Shown piece after piece: positions 19,925 to 28,159 of a stretch of DNA of 64,000 bases. The stretch comes from Terriglobus roseus. GTDB taxonomy: Bacteria > Acidobacteriota > Terriglobia > Terriglobales > Acidobacteriaceae. Position 1 is the first letter of the stretch. Every line of letters starts with the position of its first letter. A program made the position numbers and the translations under genes. The notes beneath the pieces are model-generated. The model saw only the letters and a program-made list of their open reading frames with translations, made no database searches and was not told the DNA's origin. The stretch spans positions 4,154,001-4,218,000 of the forward strand of contig NZ_FNSD01000001.1 of NCBI RefSeq assembly GCF_900105625.1. The letters are read 5' to 3'.

Positions 19925-19968
19925 GTACTCCGAGCTGCAGGCAAAGGTACTCCGAGCTGCAGGCAAAG
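19925..19968. repeat. Perfect 22-bp tandem duplication upstream of fliC
   Basis: Bases 19925-19946 are repeated exactly as 19947-19968 (unit begins GTACTCCGAGCTGCAG and ends GCAAAG). It lies in the 322-base region between the rhodanese and fliC genes. It looks like a recent slippage duplication. The rest of this region has no convincing gene. Confidence 0.9.
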
Positions 19969-20081
19969 GCGTTCGCCTGAGCGGGGCAAACCTGTGTGCG
20001 ACGGTTCCGTGTCGCTGCCTGTGTCGCCGTGCAACATACGAGTCCCATCCATCAATCGATAGCAAACACCTGACATCCGCC

Positions 20082-20108
20082 TCATGGAGTCCTCCAGTAC
20101 GCCGATAT
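20082..20108 (+). promoter_or_regulatory. Possible sigma-28 (FliA) promoter for fliC
   Basis: GCCGATAT at 20101-20108 matches 7 of 8 bases of the FliA -10 element GCCGATAA. At the usual 15-base spacing the -35 position (20082-20085) reads TCAT instead of TAAA, so support is only partial. The fliC ATG lies 71 bases downstream with AGGAG at 20166-20170. Confidence 0.35.
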
Positions 20109-20178
20109 TGCTTTTGAGCGCCAGGGTATGGCGTAGAAGTTCAAATCTCAAAACGCTGAAAAGCAGGAGCGAATCCAA

Positions 20179-21033
20179 ATGTCCCTTGGTGTACTCAATA
20201 ACATCTCCGCCATCTACGCACAGAACAATTTGAGCGCAACGCAGAATAGCCTTTCGAAGACGCTGCAGCAGCTCTCCTCAGGTTCGCGCATCAACTCCGG
20301 CGCCGACGACGCAGCAGGTCTGGCAGTTGCCGATGGCCTTGCTGCAAATGTGACGGCCCTGTCGCAGTCCACCCGCAACGCCAGCGACGCCACCGGCCTG
20401 CTGCAGACGGCTGACGGCGCCCTGTCGCAGGTGAGCACGCTGCTGAATCGGGCAGTCACGCTTGCGACCCAGGCGGCGAACGGCACCCTGAGCGCCTCGC
20501 AGGTCTCTTCGGCCAACCAGGAGTATCAAAACATCCTGACGCAGGTGGCAAACATCGGTTCCACTACCAACTTCAATGGCACCTCGGTCTTCTCCGCAAC
20601 GGCACGCAACTTCTTCGTGTCGGATGGCACGACGTCCGGTTCTTCCACCTATAGCGACACGGTCGGTACGCTGACGGCGTCGAGTGTGGGTACGACCAGC
20701 GGCGGCGGTGGCGTCGACTTCTCGGCCACCAGTGTTGCAACGCTTTCGGCATCGTCTGCGGTCAGCGTGCTGACAGCACTGACGAATGCCATCGGCGACG
20801 TAGCCTTTCAGCGTGGCAGCATCGGTGCGGACATCAACCAGTTGTCTTCCGCGTCCTCAGTCGCTGCCAGTGAAGAGACAAATCTGACCTCGGCAGAAGA
20901 CAGCATCCGCGCTACGGATTACGGCCAGGCCGCTTCGAACCTGTCGAAGTTCCAGGTGCTTTCGCAGACAGGTATCAGCGCACTGGCGCAGGCGAACAGC
21001 GTGCAGCAGGAAGTCACGAAGCTGCTGCAGTAA
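20179..21033 (+). CDS. fliC: Flagellin
   Basis: 284 residues. The conserved N-terminal D0/D1 region (NNISAIYAQNNLSATQNSL, LQQLSSGSRINSGADDAAGL, TRNASDATGLLQTADGALSQV) and C-terminal D1/D0 region (NLTSAEDSIRATDYGQAASN, LAQANSVQQEVTKLLQ) are intact and form the filament core. The exposed middle (~140-190) is short and Ser/Thr/Gly-rich, giving a protein well below the ~500 residues of enteric flagellin, similar to other small flagellins. Export is through the flagellar type III apparatus. AGGAG 8 bases upstream supports the start. It heads a fliC-fliD-fliS group. Confidence 0.95.
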   Translation: MSLGVLNNISAIYAQNNLSATQNSLSKTLQQLSSGSRINSGADDAAGLAVADGLAANVTALSQSTRNASDATGLLQTADGALSQVSTLLNRAVTLATQAANGTLSASQVSSANQEYQNILTQVANIGSTTNFNGTSVFSATARNFFVSDGTTSGSSTYSDTVGTLTASSVGTTSGGGGVDFSATSVATLSASSAVSVLTALTNAIGDVAFQRGSIGADINQLSSASSVAASEETNLTSAEDSIRATDYGQAASNLSKFQVLSQTGISALAQANSVQQEVTKLLQ

Positions 21034-21042
21034 TCCACGTGA

Positions 21043-21087
21043 AGCAGGTAGGGGCGCGGAGGAAATTCGATCCGCGCCCCCCTGCTG
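21043..21087 (+). terminator. Strong hairpin between fliC and fliD
   Basis: GGGGCGCGGA (21051-21060) pairs perfectly with TCCGCGCCCC (21071-21080) across a 10-base loop, extended outward by AGCAGG/CCTGCT (~21043/21087). Only GTTT follows, so it may act as a partial terminator that lowers fliD expression relative to flagellin. Confidence 0.65.
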
Positions 21088-21174
21088 TTTCTGAGCGCTT
21101 TCTTTGGCGCAACTAATGGTCAACAGGCTTTTGCGGCAGGATGCGTGCACGCCTATCCAGGCAAGGGAGTCGAC

Positions 21175-22533
21175 ATGGCGGTTGTGGGTCTCAGCTTTGG
21201 ATCGGCGACGAGTGGCACGGGCTTCGACGTAACGACGACGGTCGCCAGCATCATGACGAACATGCGCGCACCCGAGACCCTGTGGACAACGCAGACGGCC
21301 GCGCTCACCGCTCAGGACGCGGTGCTGAGCACGCTTGGCACGGATCTGTCTGCTCTCTCGACGGCTTTGGCTGCGCTCACCAGCTTCGACGGATCGTTCT
21401 CACAGAAAGAGGGAGCGGTCAGCGACACGACAACGGTTGCCTTGACGGACGCAACAACCGACGCCTCCGCCGGGACACACACACTTACCGTGGAGAACCT
21501 CGCAACCAGCAGCCAGCAACACTCCAGTGCGGTCGCTGCCGGGGCAACGCTCAGCGGCAGCATCACGCTGCAGGTTGGCAGCAGCACAACGCAGACGATC
21601 GCGCTCGACTCCTCGAACAACACCGTGTCAGGACTGGCGGCAGCCATCAACAATTTGAACGCGGGCGTCAGCGCCACCGTCATCACAGACAGCACGGGTT
21701 CGCGACTGTCCCTCACCAGCAGCAATAGCGGTGCGGCCAATACGATGACCATCGACTCCAGTGGCATGGTGGACTCAGATGGAAACACGGTCGCCATGAC
21801 AGTGACGCAGGTCGGCTCGGACGCGAACTTCACGTTGGACGGGATTCCGCTGACTTCCACCTCAAACACCATCTCAACCGCGCTGATTGGGGTTACGTTC
21901 CAGTTGCTGGGCGTTACCAGTAGCCCCGTGACCATGCAAATTGCGGAGGACACCAGCACCATCGCATCGGCGCTGGCCACCTTCGTTTCCGCTTACAACA
22001 CGGTGGCAACCGCGCTCGCCGGACAGGAAGCCAAGGACTCGACCGGTGCAGCCGAGCCGCTCTTCGGCGACCAGACCCTCTCGCTGCTGCAATCGGAGCT
22101 CTCCAGTGCGCTCGCCTTTGCAACGGCGAACACCGGAAAGAGCAGCAACCTCGCGCAACTGGGCATCGCCGTTGGAACAACCGGGCTGCTAACGCTCGAC
22201 ACCAGCACGCTTTCCACCGCGCTCGCCGGCAACTTCACGGGCGCCACGAACTTCTTCCAAGACGTGGGTGACTTCGGCCAGAACCTGACCTCGGTGCTGA
22301 ATAGCCTTGGCACCTCCGGCAATGGTGCACTGGCTCTGCGGGCCGCGCAGAATACAGCGCAGGAGAGGACACTGGCTGACAACAAGACCAACCTGGAGGC
22401 CAGGCTGGTGACCTATCAGGCGAACCTGACGACGGAGCTGAATGCTGCAAACCAGATATTGCAAAGCATCCCCTCCCAGTTGGACGAGATGAAGGAAATC
22501 TACGCGGCAATCACAGGCTACAACGGCAACTAA
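21175..22533 (+). CDS. fliD: Flagellar filament cap protein FliD
   Basis: About 452 residues from ATG 21175, preceded by AAGGGAG. FliD caps the filament and helps flagellin fold. The N-terminal coiled part includes GTGFDVTTTVASIMTNMRAPE and LWTTQTAALTAQDAVLSTLGT; a central hook-in segment follows (GTHTLTVENLATSSQQHS). The C-terminal FliD_C part contains LATFVSAYNTVATALAGQEA, a LFGDQTLSLLQSELSSAL segment, LAQLGIAVGTTGLLTLD and a helical end (LADNKTNLEARLVTYQANLTTELNAANQIL). Length matches the family. The next gene is its usual partner fliS. Confidence 0.92.
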   Translation: MAVVGLSFGSATSGTGFDVTTTVASIMTNMRAPETLWTTQTAALTAQDAVLSTLGTDLSALSTALAALTSFDGSFSQKEGAVSDTTTVALTDATTDASAGTHTLTVENLATSSQQHSSAVAAGATLSGSITLQVGSSTTQTIALDSSNNTVSGLAAAINNLNAGVSATVITDSTGSRLSLTSSNSGAANTMTIDSSGMVDSDGNTVAMTVTQVGSDANFTLDGIPLTSTSNTISTALIGVTFQLLGVTSSPVTMQIAEDTSTIASALATFVSAYNTVATALAGQEAKDSTGAAEPLFGDQTLSLLQSELSSALAFATANTGKSSNLAQLGIAVGTTGLLTLDTSTLSTALAGNFTGATNFFQDVGDFGQNLTSVLNSLGTSGNGALALRAAQNTAQERTLADNKTNLEARLVTYQANLTTELNAANQILQSIPSQLDEMKEIYAAITGYNGN

Positions 22534-22565
22534 GCGACGCATCCAGAGAGAAGAAGGGAAGCAAG

Positions 22566-23036
22566 ATGGATTATCGGGAGCATGCGCTGGCCGGCGCAAC
22601 CGGTGTGGATTTGATCGTTGCGTTGTACGACGGATGGATCCGTTTCCTGCATCGGGCGGCCGATGCGGCGGAGAACGGTGACGTGACCGAGCGTCGCTAT
22701 GCGGTAAAGCGTTCTCTCGACATCCTGATGTACCTGGAAGCGCGATTGCGGCCGGACATCGGCGGGTCGCCGGCTGGGGCACTCTCAGACTTTTATGCCG
22801 CCATGTTCACCATGACGCTTGAGGCCTCAAGAGAGGGCTCCGCCGAAGCGTTGCGTAAAGTCATCGACTGCGTACGCAACGTCAAGGAAGCCTGGGGGGT
22901 CGTGGCGCGCGATCCCGTGGCAAACCGCGTGCTGCCCCGTGAGTTGCGGACGGCAGCAGAACGACAGCCGCTCCCTGGGACCATGCCGAGGAGCCAGTCG
23001 AGCAGTCCGCCGCTGCCGATGCGATGGAGCGCGTAG
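22566..23036 (+). CDS. fliS: Flagellin export chaperone FliS
   Basis: 156 residues. FliS binds the C-terminus of flagellin and prevents early polymerisation. The N-terminal four-helix part carries the family signature LIVALYDGWIRFLHRAADAAENGD, then RYAVKRSLDILMYLEARLRPDIGG and ALSDFYAAMFTMTLEASREG. The C-terminal ~30 residues are extra, Ser/Pro-rich and low in complexity. It follows fliD by 32 bases with GAAGGGAAGC upstream of the ATG, so the two are cotranscribed. Confidence 0.88.
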   Translation: MDYREHALAGATGVDLIVALYDGWIRFLHRAADAAENGDVTERRYAVKRSLDILMYLEARLRPDIGGSPAGALSDFYAAMFTMTLEASREGSAEALRKVIDCVRNVKEAWGVVARDPVANRVLPRELRTAAERQPLPGTMPRSQSSSPPLPMRWSA

Positions 23037-23385
23037 CCTGTCCGTTCCACTCCGCAAAGACGTGCCTTTATTTTTTTTGAGGCACTTGTAGACCTTTTTG
23101 GTGGCCTTATTTTTGGGCGATCTGCGTGCTTGCCCTCTCACCCAAAGGTGGTAAGCTGCATGAAACCTTGGTTACAGTTAGCAAAGTTACCAATGCTATC
23201 TCATCCGAGGCGAGATTGCGGTGAAGCGATTTGGCCTGTTTCTCGTATGTGGCACATATCACTCACTAAATTAGGAAACCAAGGTGGGGGCTGGCGCATC
23301 TTTTCATGTATGGACTCTCTCCATGTCGTCGGCGTGTGCAGTGCATGCCCCCAAAATCCTGCAGCCGAGGTGAAGTTTGAGTAAA
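23037..23385. other. AT-richer intergenic region
   Basis: 349 bases of noticeably lower GC than the surroundings. A 6-bp stem GTGCCT (23062-23067) / AGGCAC (23080-23085) with a T-rich loop, and further T runs up to ~23117, may end the flagellar transcript. TTGGT/ACCAA inverted pieces lie near 23168-23193. The one open frame here has odd composition and no family resemblance. GAGGTG at 23367-23372 is the likely ribosome site for the next gene. Confidence 0.45.
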
Positions 23386-23781
23386 ATGTTGAGTTCCTGG
23401 AAAGAAATCGCCCATTTTTTTGGTAAGGGCGTACGTACTGTGCAGCGTTGGGAAAAGACGCTCGACCTGCCCATCCATCGTCCGCCAGGTGCGCCGAGCA
23501 ATGTTGTCTTGGCTCGCACCAGTGATTTGGAAGAGTGGATGCACCGCGGACCCGTTTCGCGTGCGGAGCTGGAGGGACCTGTCCTGACGGGCACCGCTGA
23601 CTCCATCGCGTCGCTGGCTTCTCTCGAACGCGAGGTCACGTACCTTGCAGAGATCGCCGGCATCACGGTACCTGTTGTGGACGCTGCGTCTTCGTTTGAA
23701 GAACGCGTGAACGCCCTGACCGAGCTCGTGGCTGAGGCGAACAGCCGCCTGTCGAAGCGGTCCGGTATTCGCGCCGCGTAA
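23386..23781 (+). CDS. Helix-turn-helix DNA-binding protein (excisionase/MerR-like)
   Basis: About 131 residues. ATG 23386 (MLSSWKEIAHFFGKGVRTVQ) is preferred; an in-frame TTG at 23377 is closer to GAGGTG. The first ~50 residues are a winged helix-turn-helix of the excisionase/MerR type (WKEIAHFFGKGVRTVQRWEK, LPIHRPPGAP, VVLARTSDLEEWM), typical of small proteins abundant in Acidobacteriota, where it often heads TPR or kinase proteins. The C-terminal half is predicted helical (SLASLEREVTYLAEIAG, EERVNALTELVAEANSRL). A role as a transcription regulator is inferred; targets unknown. Confidence 0.8.
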   Translation: MLSSWKEIAHFFGKGVRTVQRWEKTLDLPIHRPPGAPSNVVLARTSDLEEWMHRGPVSRAELEGPVLTGTADSIASLASLEREVTYLAEIAGITVPVVDAASSFEERVNALTELVAEANSRLSKRSGIRAA

Positions 23782-23942
23782 CAGCCCCTTCTTTCCGCAG
23801 TGTCGACGCACCCGCCTTTATGGCGGGTGTTGTTGCGTGTGGCCCATGCGCTTGTGCCTTTCGAGTGATGGTCAAGTCGTCAGGCGATACCATGAATCCT
23901 GCGGCTGCTTGCATGCGGCGCGCGGCTTGGAGCAATAGCATC

Positions 23943-25523
23943 ATGGCGTATCGTGACCTGCGCGATTGGATTGCGCGACTGGATAAGAGCGGGGAACTGA
24001 AACGCATCAAGATCGAAGTCGATCCCGATCTGGAGATGGCCGAGATTGCCGACCGCGCGGCCAAGATGAATGGTGGCAAGGGTGGCCCGGCGCTGTTGTT
24101 TGAGAACGTCAAAGGTCATCCCGGCGCGCGTGTGCTGATGAACCAGTTCGGCAGCGAACGCAAGATGCGTATGGCGCTGGAGTGCAACTCACTCGACGAG
24201 ATCGCCGGCCGCATTGACACGCTGCTGAAGCCGCAGATGCCTTCCACGCTGATGGACAAGCTGAAGATGCTGCCCATGCTCGCCGAGGTCGGTTCGTTCT
24301 TTCCGAAGGTCATCGATCGACGCCATGCGCCGTGCAAGGAAGTCGTTCACACTGGCGATGCTATCGATATCTTCGAACTGCCTGTGCTGAAGACATGGCC
24401 TGGTGACGCTGGCCGCTTCATCACGTTGCCACTGGTCATCACACGCGATCCCAAGTCCGGCAAGCGCAATACCGGCATGTACCGCATGCAGGTCTACGAC
24501 GAGCGTACGACGGGGATGCACTGGCAGCGCCAGAAGAATGCTGCTGAACATCTCCGGGATCGCATCCGCGCCACCGCAAGCAGTGACGCGGAGCGTGTGA
24601 ACCTGATGGCCATGACCGCCGGCGGTACGGTTGCGTCGGGCGCTGCAGCGGAGAGCTTGCCTGGCGTCACGTTATCCCGCATTCGCGGTGAGCGCATGGA
24701 AGTCGCCGTCGCCATTGGCGCAGATCCCGCGATGACCTTCAGCGCGATCGTGCCCGCACCACCGGAGATTGAGGAGTTCCTGATCGCCGGCTTCCTGCGG
24801 CAGTCGCCGGTCGAGCTGGTGAAGTGCGAAACCGTTGACCTGGAAGTGCCGGCACACGCCGAGTACATCCTGGAGGGCTACGTTGAACTCGGCGAACTCC
24901 GCATGGAAGGTCCCTTCGGAGACCACACCGGCTTCTACACCATGCCGGAGGAGTACCCGGTCTTCCACCTGACGGGGATCACGCACCGCAAGAACCCCAT
25001 TTACGCGGCAACCGTCGTGGGCAAGCCGCCCATGGAAGACGCGTGGCTGGCCAAGGCGGTTGAGCGCATCTTCCTGCCACTGATCAAGCTGACCATGCCG
25101 GAGATCGTCGACATCAACCTGCCGCCTGAGGGTGTTGCACACAACCTGATGTTGGTCTCTATCCGCAAGAGTTATGCGGGGCACGCGCGTAAGGTGATGA
25201 GCGGTATCTGGGCGCTGGGGCAGGCGATGTTCACGAAGTGCATCGTCGTCGTGGACGAAGATTGCGATGTGCAGGACGTTGGAGAAGTCGTGCTGCGCGT
25301 CGCGAACAACATTGATCCGGAGCGTGACATTCAGTTCACGCTTGGGCCGGTGGATTCGCTCGATCACGCATCGCGCCTGCCCAACTACGGCAGCAAGATG
25401 GGCATCGACGCTACACGAAAGTGGGCCGCGGAAGGATTCACGCGACCCTGGCCACAGATGTTGGAGATGCCGAAGGACGTGAAGATGCGCGTCGATGCGA
25501 TCTGGTCCAGGCTTGGCCTGTAA
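23943..25523 (+). CDS. UbiD-family decarboxylase, probably menaquinone pathway (MqnL-like)
   Basis: About 526 residues from ATG 23943 (MAYRDLRDWIARLDKSGEL). UbiD enzymes are prenyl-FMN-dependent decarboxylases made active by UbiX. Visible motifs: GGPALLFENVKGHPGARVLMN, the central VITRDPKSGKRNTGMYRMQV, EYILEGYVELGELRMEGPFG, and a C-terminal HRKNPIYAATVVGKPPMEDA segment followed by LPPEGVAHNLMLVSIRK. The GDHTGFYTMPEEYPVF and GKPPMED stretches recall the SCO4490-type decarboxylases of the futalosine menaquinone pathway more than ubiquinone UbiD. Acidobacteriota use menaquinone, which fits. The assignment to a pathway is inference; no other menaquinone gene is in the window. Confidence 0.88.
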   Translation: MAYRDLRDWIARLDKSGELKRIKIEVDPDLEMAEIADRAAKMNGGKGGPALLFENVKGHPGARVLMNQFGSERKMRMALECNSLDEIAGRIDTLLKPQMPSTLMDKLKMLPMLAEVGSFFPKVIDRRHAPCKEVVHTGDAIDIFELPVLKTWPGDAGRFITLPLVITRDPKSGKRNTGMYRMQVYDERTTGMHWQRQKNAAEHLRDRIRATASSDAERVNLMAMTAGGTVASGAAAESLPGVTLSRIRGERMEVAVAIGADPAMTFSAIVPAPPEIEEFLIAGFLRQSPVELVKCETVDLEVPAHAEYILEGYVELGELRMEGPFGDHTGFYTMPEEYPVFHLTGITHRKNPIYAATVVGKPPMEDAWLAKAVERIFLPLIKLTMPEIVDINLPPEGVAHNLMLVSIRKSYAGHARKVMSGIWALGQAMFTKCIVVVDEDCDVQDVGEVVLRVANNIDPERDIQFTLGPVDSLDHASRLPNYGSKMGIDATRKWAAEGFTRPWPQMLEMPKDVKMRVDAIWSRLGL

Positions 25524-25542
25524 ACAGGCGCTTTCGCGCTTG

Positions 25543-26634
25543 CTAGTTCTTGAGTGTGTTGCGCTTGCTGTTCGTGGTCAGTTTCTTGAGCACGAACTCC
25601 TGGAAGACGTTGTTCATCGCATCGCCGGCGATACCAAGCAGGCCGTTGACCAGCGTCACCTTCGCGCCCTGTCGATCTTCGGGCGCGTAATAAAGGTTTG
25701 AGAGCGCACCTGCAGACATGTCTCCAAGTACCGTGGAGTAGTTGAATTGGTGCCGGCCGTTGTCTCCGCGCGTTACAACCGTTCGAGTGACTGCGTACAG
25801 AAAGCGCTTTCGGACGGTGCCGGTACCTCGGTAAAAGTAGCGCGGGTCCTGGTGGAATATGGACGGATAAATCGCTCCCCCCAGGAATGTACCGGAGACA
25901 AGATTGCCCAGGTCCGCACCGTAACGGCGACCATACCCTTTGGCTCCCTGGCCGTAGCCGGGAAAGGCATTGTCGGCCTGTTGGACACCTGCAACCACTC
26001 CCACCAGCAGCAGGTTTCCAGGGTCACTCGCATTCTTGAATGCAAGGCGGAATTTCTGCCCGGAAGTAAGTGGGACCGCCCGGTACATATAACTCACAAA
26101 GAAATTCGGAAGTATTCCTGCAAGGCGCTGCTGTTCGGCCATGCGGACCTGCGCCTGTGCGATGTCTTTCGCCGATGCAGTCACACTGACGGAGTCACTG
26201 GCCGCTGGGTGCAAAGTGAAAGTTGCCGTGGCGGTATTTGCTTCGGGCGCCAGCTTCACGGATCCGGAGATCGGGCTGAAGCCGTCGCGCGAAACAGAGA
26301 CCGTGAACATGCCCGGGGGTAACTCACCGATGAAGAAGTTTCCGTCGGCATCCGTTTCGGCCTCGCGCGCAGGCAATAGTGGCGCGCTCAGCTGCACCTT
26401 CGCACCGGGAAGAGGATCGCCCTCGGGCGATGTCACACGGCCATTCAAGCTGCAGTACGTTACGTTTTGCTGGCCGGGGTCAGCAGCGGCCATCAAGGGG
26501 CGAACAGGACCCACAGTGTTCCACTGCTGCGCGTGCATGGACAAAGCGGGCACAGCGGCGAGCATAAGAACTGCGCCGCGTGCGTATAAGTGGGGCAGCC
26601 GGGAACGGTCGAAATTACGGAATGACTTGGACAT
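25543..26634 (-). CDS. Exported protein with carboxypeptidase-regulatory-like domain
   Basis: About 363 residues. The ATG at 26634 (MSKSFRNFDRSRL) has AGGTG just upstream; an ATG at 26664 is the alternative. A signal peptide (ARGAVLMLAAVPALSMHAQ) is followed by a CarboxypepD_reg beta-sandwich (~70-150: LNGRVTSPEGDPLPGAKVQL, ETDADGNFFIGELPPGMF, VSVSRDGFSP). The C-terminal ~200 residues (FRLAFKNASDPGNLLLVG, FLGGAIYPSIFHQDPRYFY, RTVVTRGDNGRHQFNYS) recur in acidobacterial exported proteins and may be membrane-associated beta structure. Function unknown. Confidence 0.78.
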   Translation of the reverse strand: MSKSFRNFDRSRLPHLYARGAVLMLAAVPALSMHAQQWNTVGPVRPLMAAADPGQQNVTYCSLNGRVTSPEGDPLPGAKVQLSAPLLPAREAETDADGNFFIGELPPGMFTVSVSRDGFSPISGSVKLAPEANTATATFTLHPAASDSVSVTASAKDIAQAQVRMAEQQRLAGILPNFFVSYMYRAVPLTSGQKFRLAFKNASDPGNLLLVGVVAGVQQADNAFPGYGQGAKGYGRRYGADLGNLVSGTFLGGAIYPSIFHQDPRYFYRGTGTVRKRFLYAVTRTVVTRGDNGRHQFNYSTVLGDMSAGALSNLYYAPEDRQGAKVTLVNGLLGIAGDAMNNVFQEFVLKKLTTNSKRNTLKN

Positions 26635-26785
26635 GAACACCTGTTGGATGCGTGTCTCTGTCATAACTCTGGCTAGGAAGTCCGAACATCGGCCATGACC
26701 GCTTTTGGCCGATCGCTGCCTGTCGTGTCATTCGCATCTATCTCTCTATCGCGGCGATCCTTCCGCCGTGGTTTTCGGAGAGTTT

Positions 26786-27817
26786 GTGAACGAGGTACCG
26801 TCGCGCCGCAGGTGGCGCGCACGCATCATGCTGCTGCTGACAATCGCCCTGCTGGGCGGTCGGTTCGCGCATGCCTCGCTTGCGGTGCTTGTGGGCGAAC
26901 CATTCGGCAGCTTCGGCACCATGATGCCCCTGGGTCACACCGCCATCTATCTGAATCACGTTTGTGCAGACGGCCCACTCAAGGTTCGTCAGTGTCATGC
27001 GGGCGAGCCGCAGGGCGTTGTGCTGGCGCGCTATCACGCGATCGGTAGATACGACTGGCTTGCGACGCCCGTTATGGATTTCCTGTACGCCACGCAGGAT
27101 GCTTCTGAAGTCCCTGCATACGCGACGCCGGAAGCGATCTGGGCCATGCGGGAACGGTATCGCGAGCGTTTTCTGCGTAACGTGGTGCCGGACGGCGTAC
27201 AGGGCACGATGGACCGCGATGGAAGCGCGAAGAACGCGCGCGATCTTGAGGAGTGGTGGGAAACTGCGGGCATGGCCTACTATCGCCGGCTTTGGGCCTA
27301 TGAGGTTGCGACAACGCCAGAGCAGGATGCAGCCCTGGTTGCCGTCATGAATGACCACGCGAACCGTCATCGCTATCACCTGAGCGGCGCGAACTGTGCG
27401 GATTTTGCAGCCGAACTCCTGAACCTGTACTTTCCCGGAGCGGTGCGACACGCCGATCGCGTTGCGGACTACGGTCTGATGACGCCGAAGCACGTGGTGC
27501 GCAGTCTGTCCGAATACGCGGGGAAGCACCCGGAACTGGACCTTCACGTGTGGGAGATCGCCCAGGTACCTGGATCTCTGCGACGCAGCAAGACGGTGTG
27601 GGGCGGTGTGGAATCGGCGTTAAAGACGAAGCGCTACCTGTTCACGCTGCTCGTCATTCAGCCGGAGGTGCCGTTGGTGCTGGAGGCGCTGTATCTGCGG
27701 CACGGCCGATGGAAACTGGGAGAAGGCGCTCAGCCCATGCCGCCACTTGTCCCGTCTGCGACCGAAGAGACGCTGGCCTCGGTGCCAGCCACGACAGAGC
27801 CGGACGGGTCGCAGTAG
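26786..27817 (+). CDS. Exported permuted NlpC/P60-like putative cysteine hydrolase, paralogue A
   Basis: About 343 residues from GTG 26786 with CGGAG 5 bases upstream. A signal peptide (IMLLLTIALLGGRFAHA) precedes a domain where a His (residue ~51, GHTAIYLNHVC) comes before a Cys (residue ~204, ANCADFAAELLN). His-then-Cys order and the 'NC' context resemble circularly permuted NlpC/P60 (papain-like) hydrolases such as the YiiX/LRAT group; this family match is my reading, not a search. A second copy lies at 38136-39197. Extra shared cysteines (NHVC, RQC) may form a disulfide. Substrate unknown: cell wall peptide or lipid are candidates. Confidence 0.7.
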   Translation: MNEVPSRRRWRARIMLLLTIALLGGRFAHASLAVLVGEPFGSFGTMMPLGHTAIYLNHVCADGPLKVRQCHAGEPQGVVLARYHAIGRYDWLATPVMDFLYATQDASEVPAYATPEAIWAMRERYRERFLRNVVPDGVQGTMDRDGSAKNARDLEEWWETAGMAYYRRLWAYEVATTPEQDAALVAVMNDHANRHRYHLSGANCADFAAELLNLYFPGAVRHADRVADYGLMTPKHVVRSLSEYAGKHPELDLHVWEIAQVPGSLRRSKTVWGGVESALKTKRYLFTLLVIQPEVPLVLEALYLRHGRWKLGEGAQPMPPLVPSATEETLASVPATTEPDGSQ

Positions 27818-27864
27818 GAGTCTGATCTGGCACCTCTGGCCTTCGGAGCGGCATAGCGGCGGCG

Positions 27865-27966
27865 GTGGCACCTGAGTCCGGCTGTCGCGCCTAGCTGTGG
27901 CACCTAGCTCCGGCTGTGGCATCTGAGTCCGGCTGTGGCATCTGAGCCCGGCTGTGGCGCCTACCT
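27865..27966. repeat. Degenerate 19-bp tandem repeat
   Basis: Units close to GTGGCACCTGAGTCCGGCT at 27865, 27897, 27916 and 27935, with shortened copies at 27884 and 27954. Three full units are adjacent and differ by 1-3 bases. It lies in the 342-base region between two convergent genes, beside a palindromic element. Confidence 0.85.
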
Positions 27967-27972
27967 CTAATT

Positions 27973-28147
27973 TCGGAAGGGCACAGCTTCAGCTGTGCCG
28001 TTTAGTCCAGAAAAGAAATGGGCTTCAGCCCCTGAGGCTCAGCTTCTCTGCCGCGAGCAGAGCCACACGTCAGCACCTAAAGCCGAACATTCCGGATGGA
28101 ACGTTCCGGATGAGCTTGTTGGCACGACTGAGGCTGTGCCCTTCCGA
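27973..28147. repeat. REP-like palindromic element A
   Basis: The ends are a perfect 15-base inverted repeat: TCGGAAGGGCACAGC (27973-27987) and GCTGTGCCCTTCCGA (28133-28147). The left end also forms its own hairpin (GGCACAGC/GCTGTGCC). A related element with CCCTTCCGA ends lies at 47191-47330. The inner part has a repeated TTCCGGATG around 28090-28113. This pattern matches paired REP sequences (BIME-like) that are spread by RAYT-type transposases; none is encoded here. Confidence 0.75.
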
Positions 28148-28159
28148 GCGAAAGGCGTC

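Noticed and set aside
20041-20178. Sigma-54 promoter before fliC
   Set aside because: No GG-N10-GC arrangement with acceptable flanks could be found; the sigma-28-like -10 box is a better though partial match.
23130-23384. An 84-codon frame upstream of the helix-turn-helix gene
   Set aside because: No ribosome site, mixed composition (many Cys, Trp, Met) and no family resemblance; the region is AT-rich and more likely regulatory.
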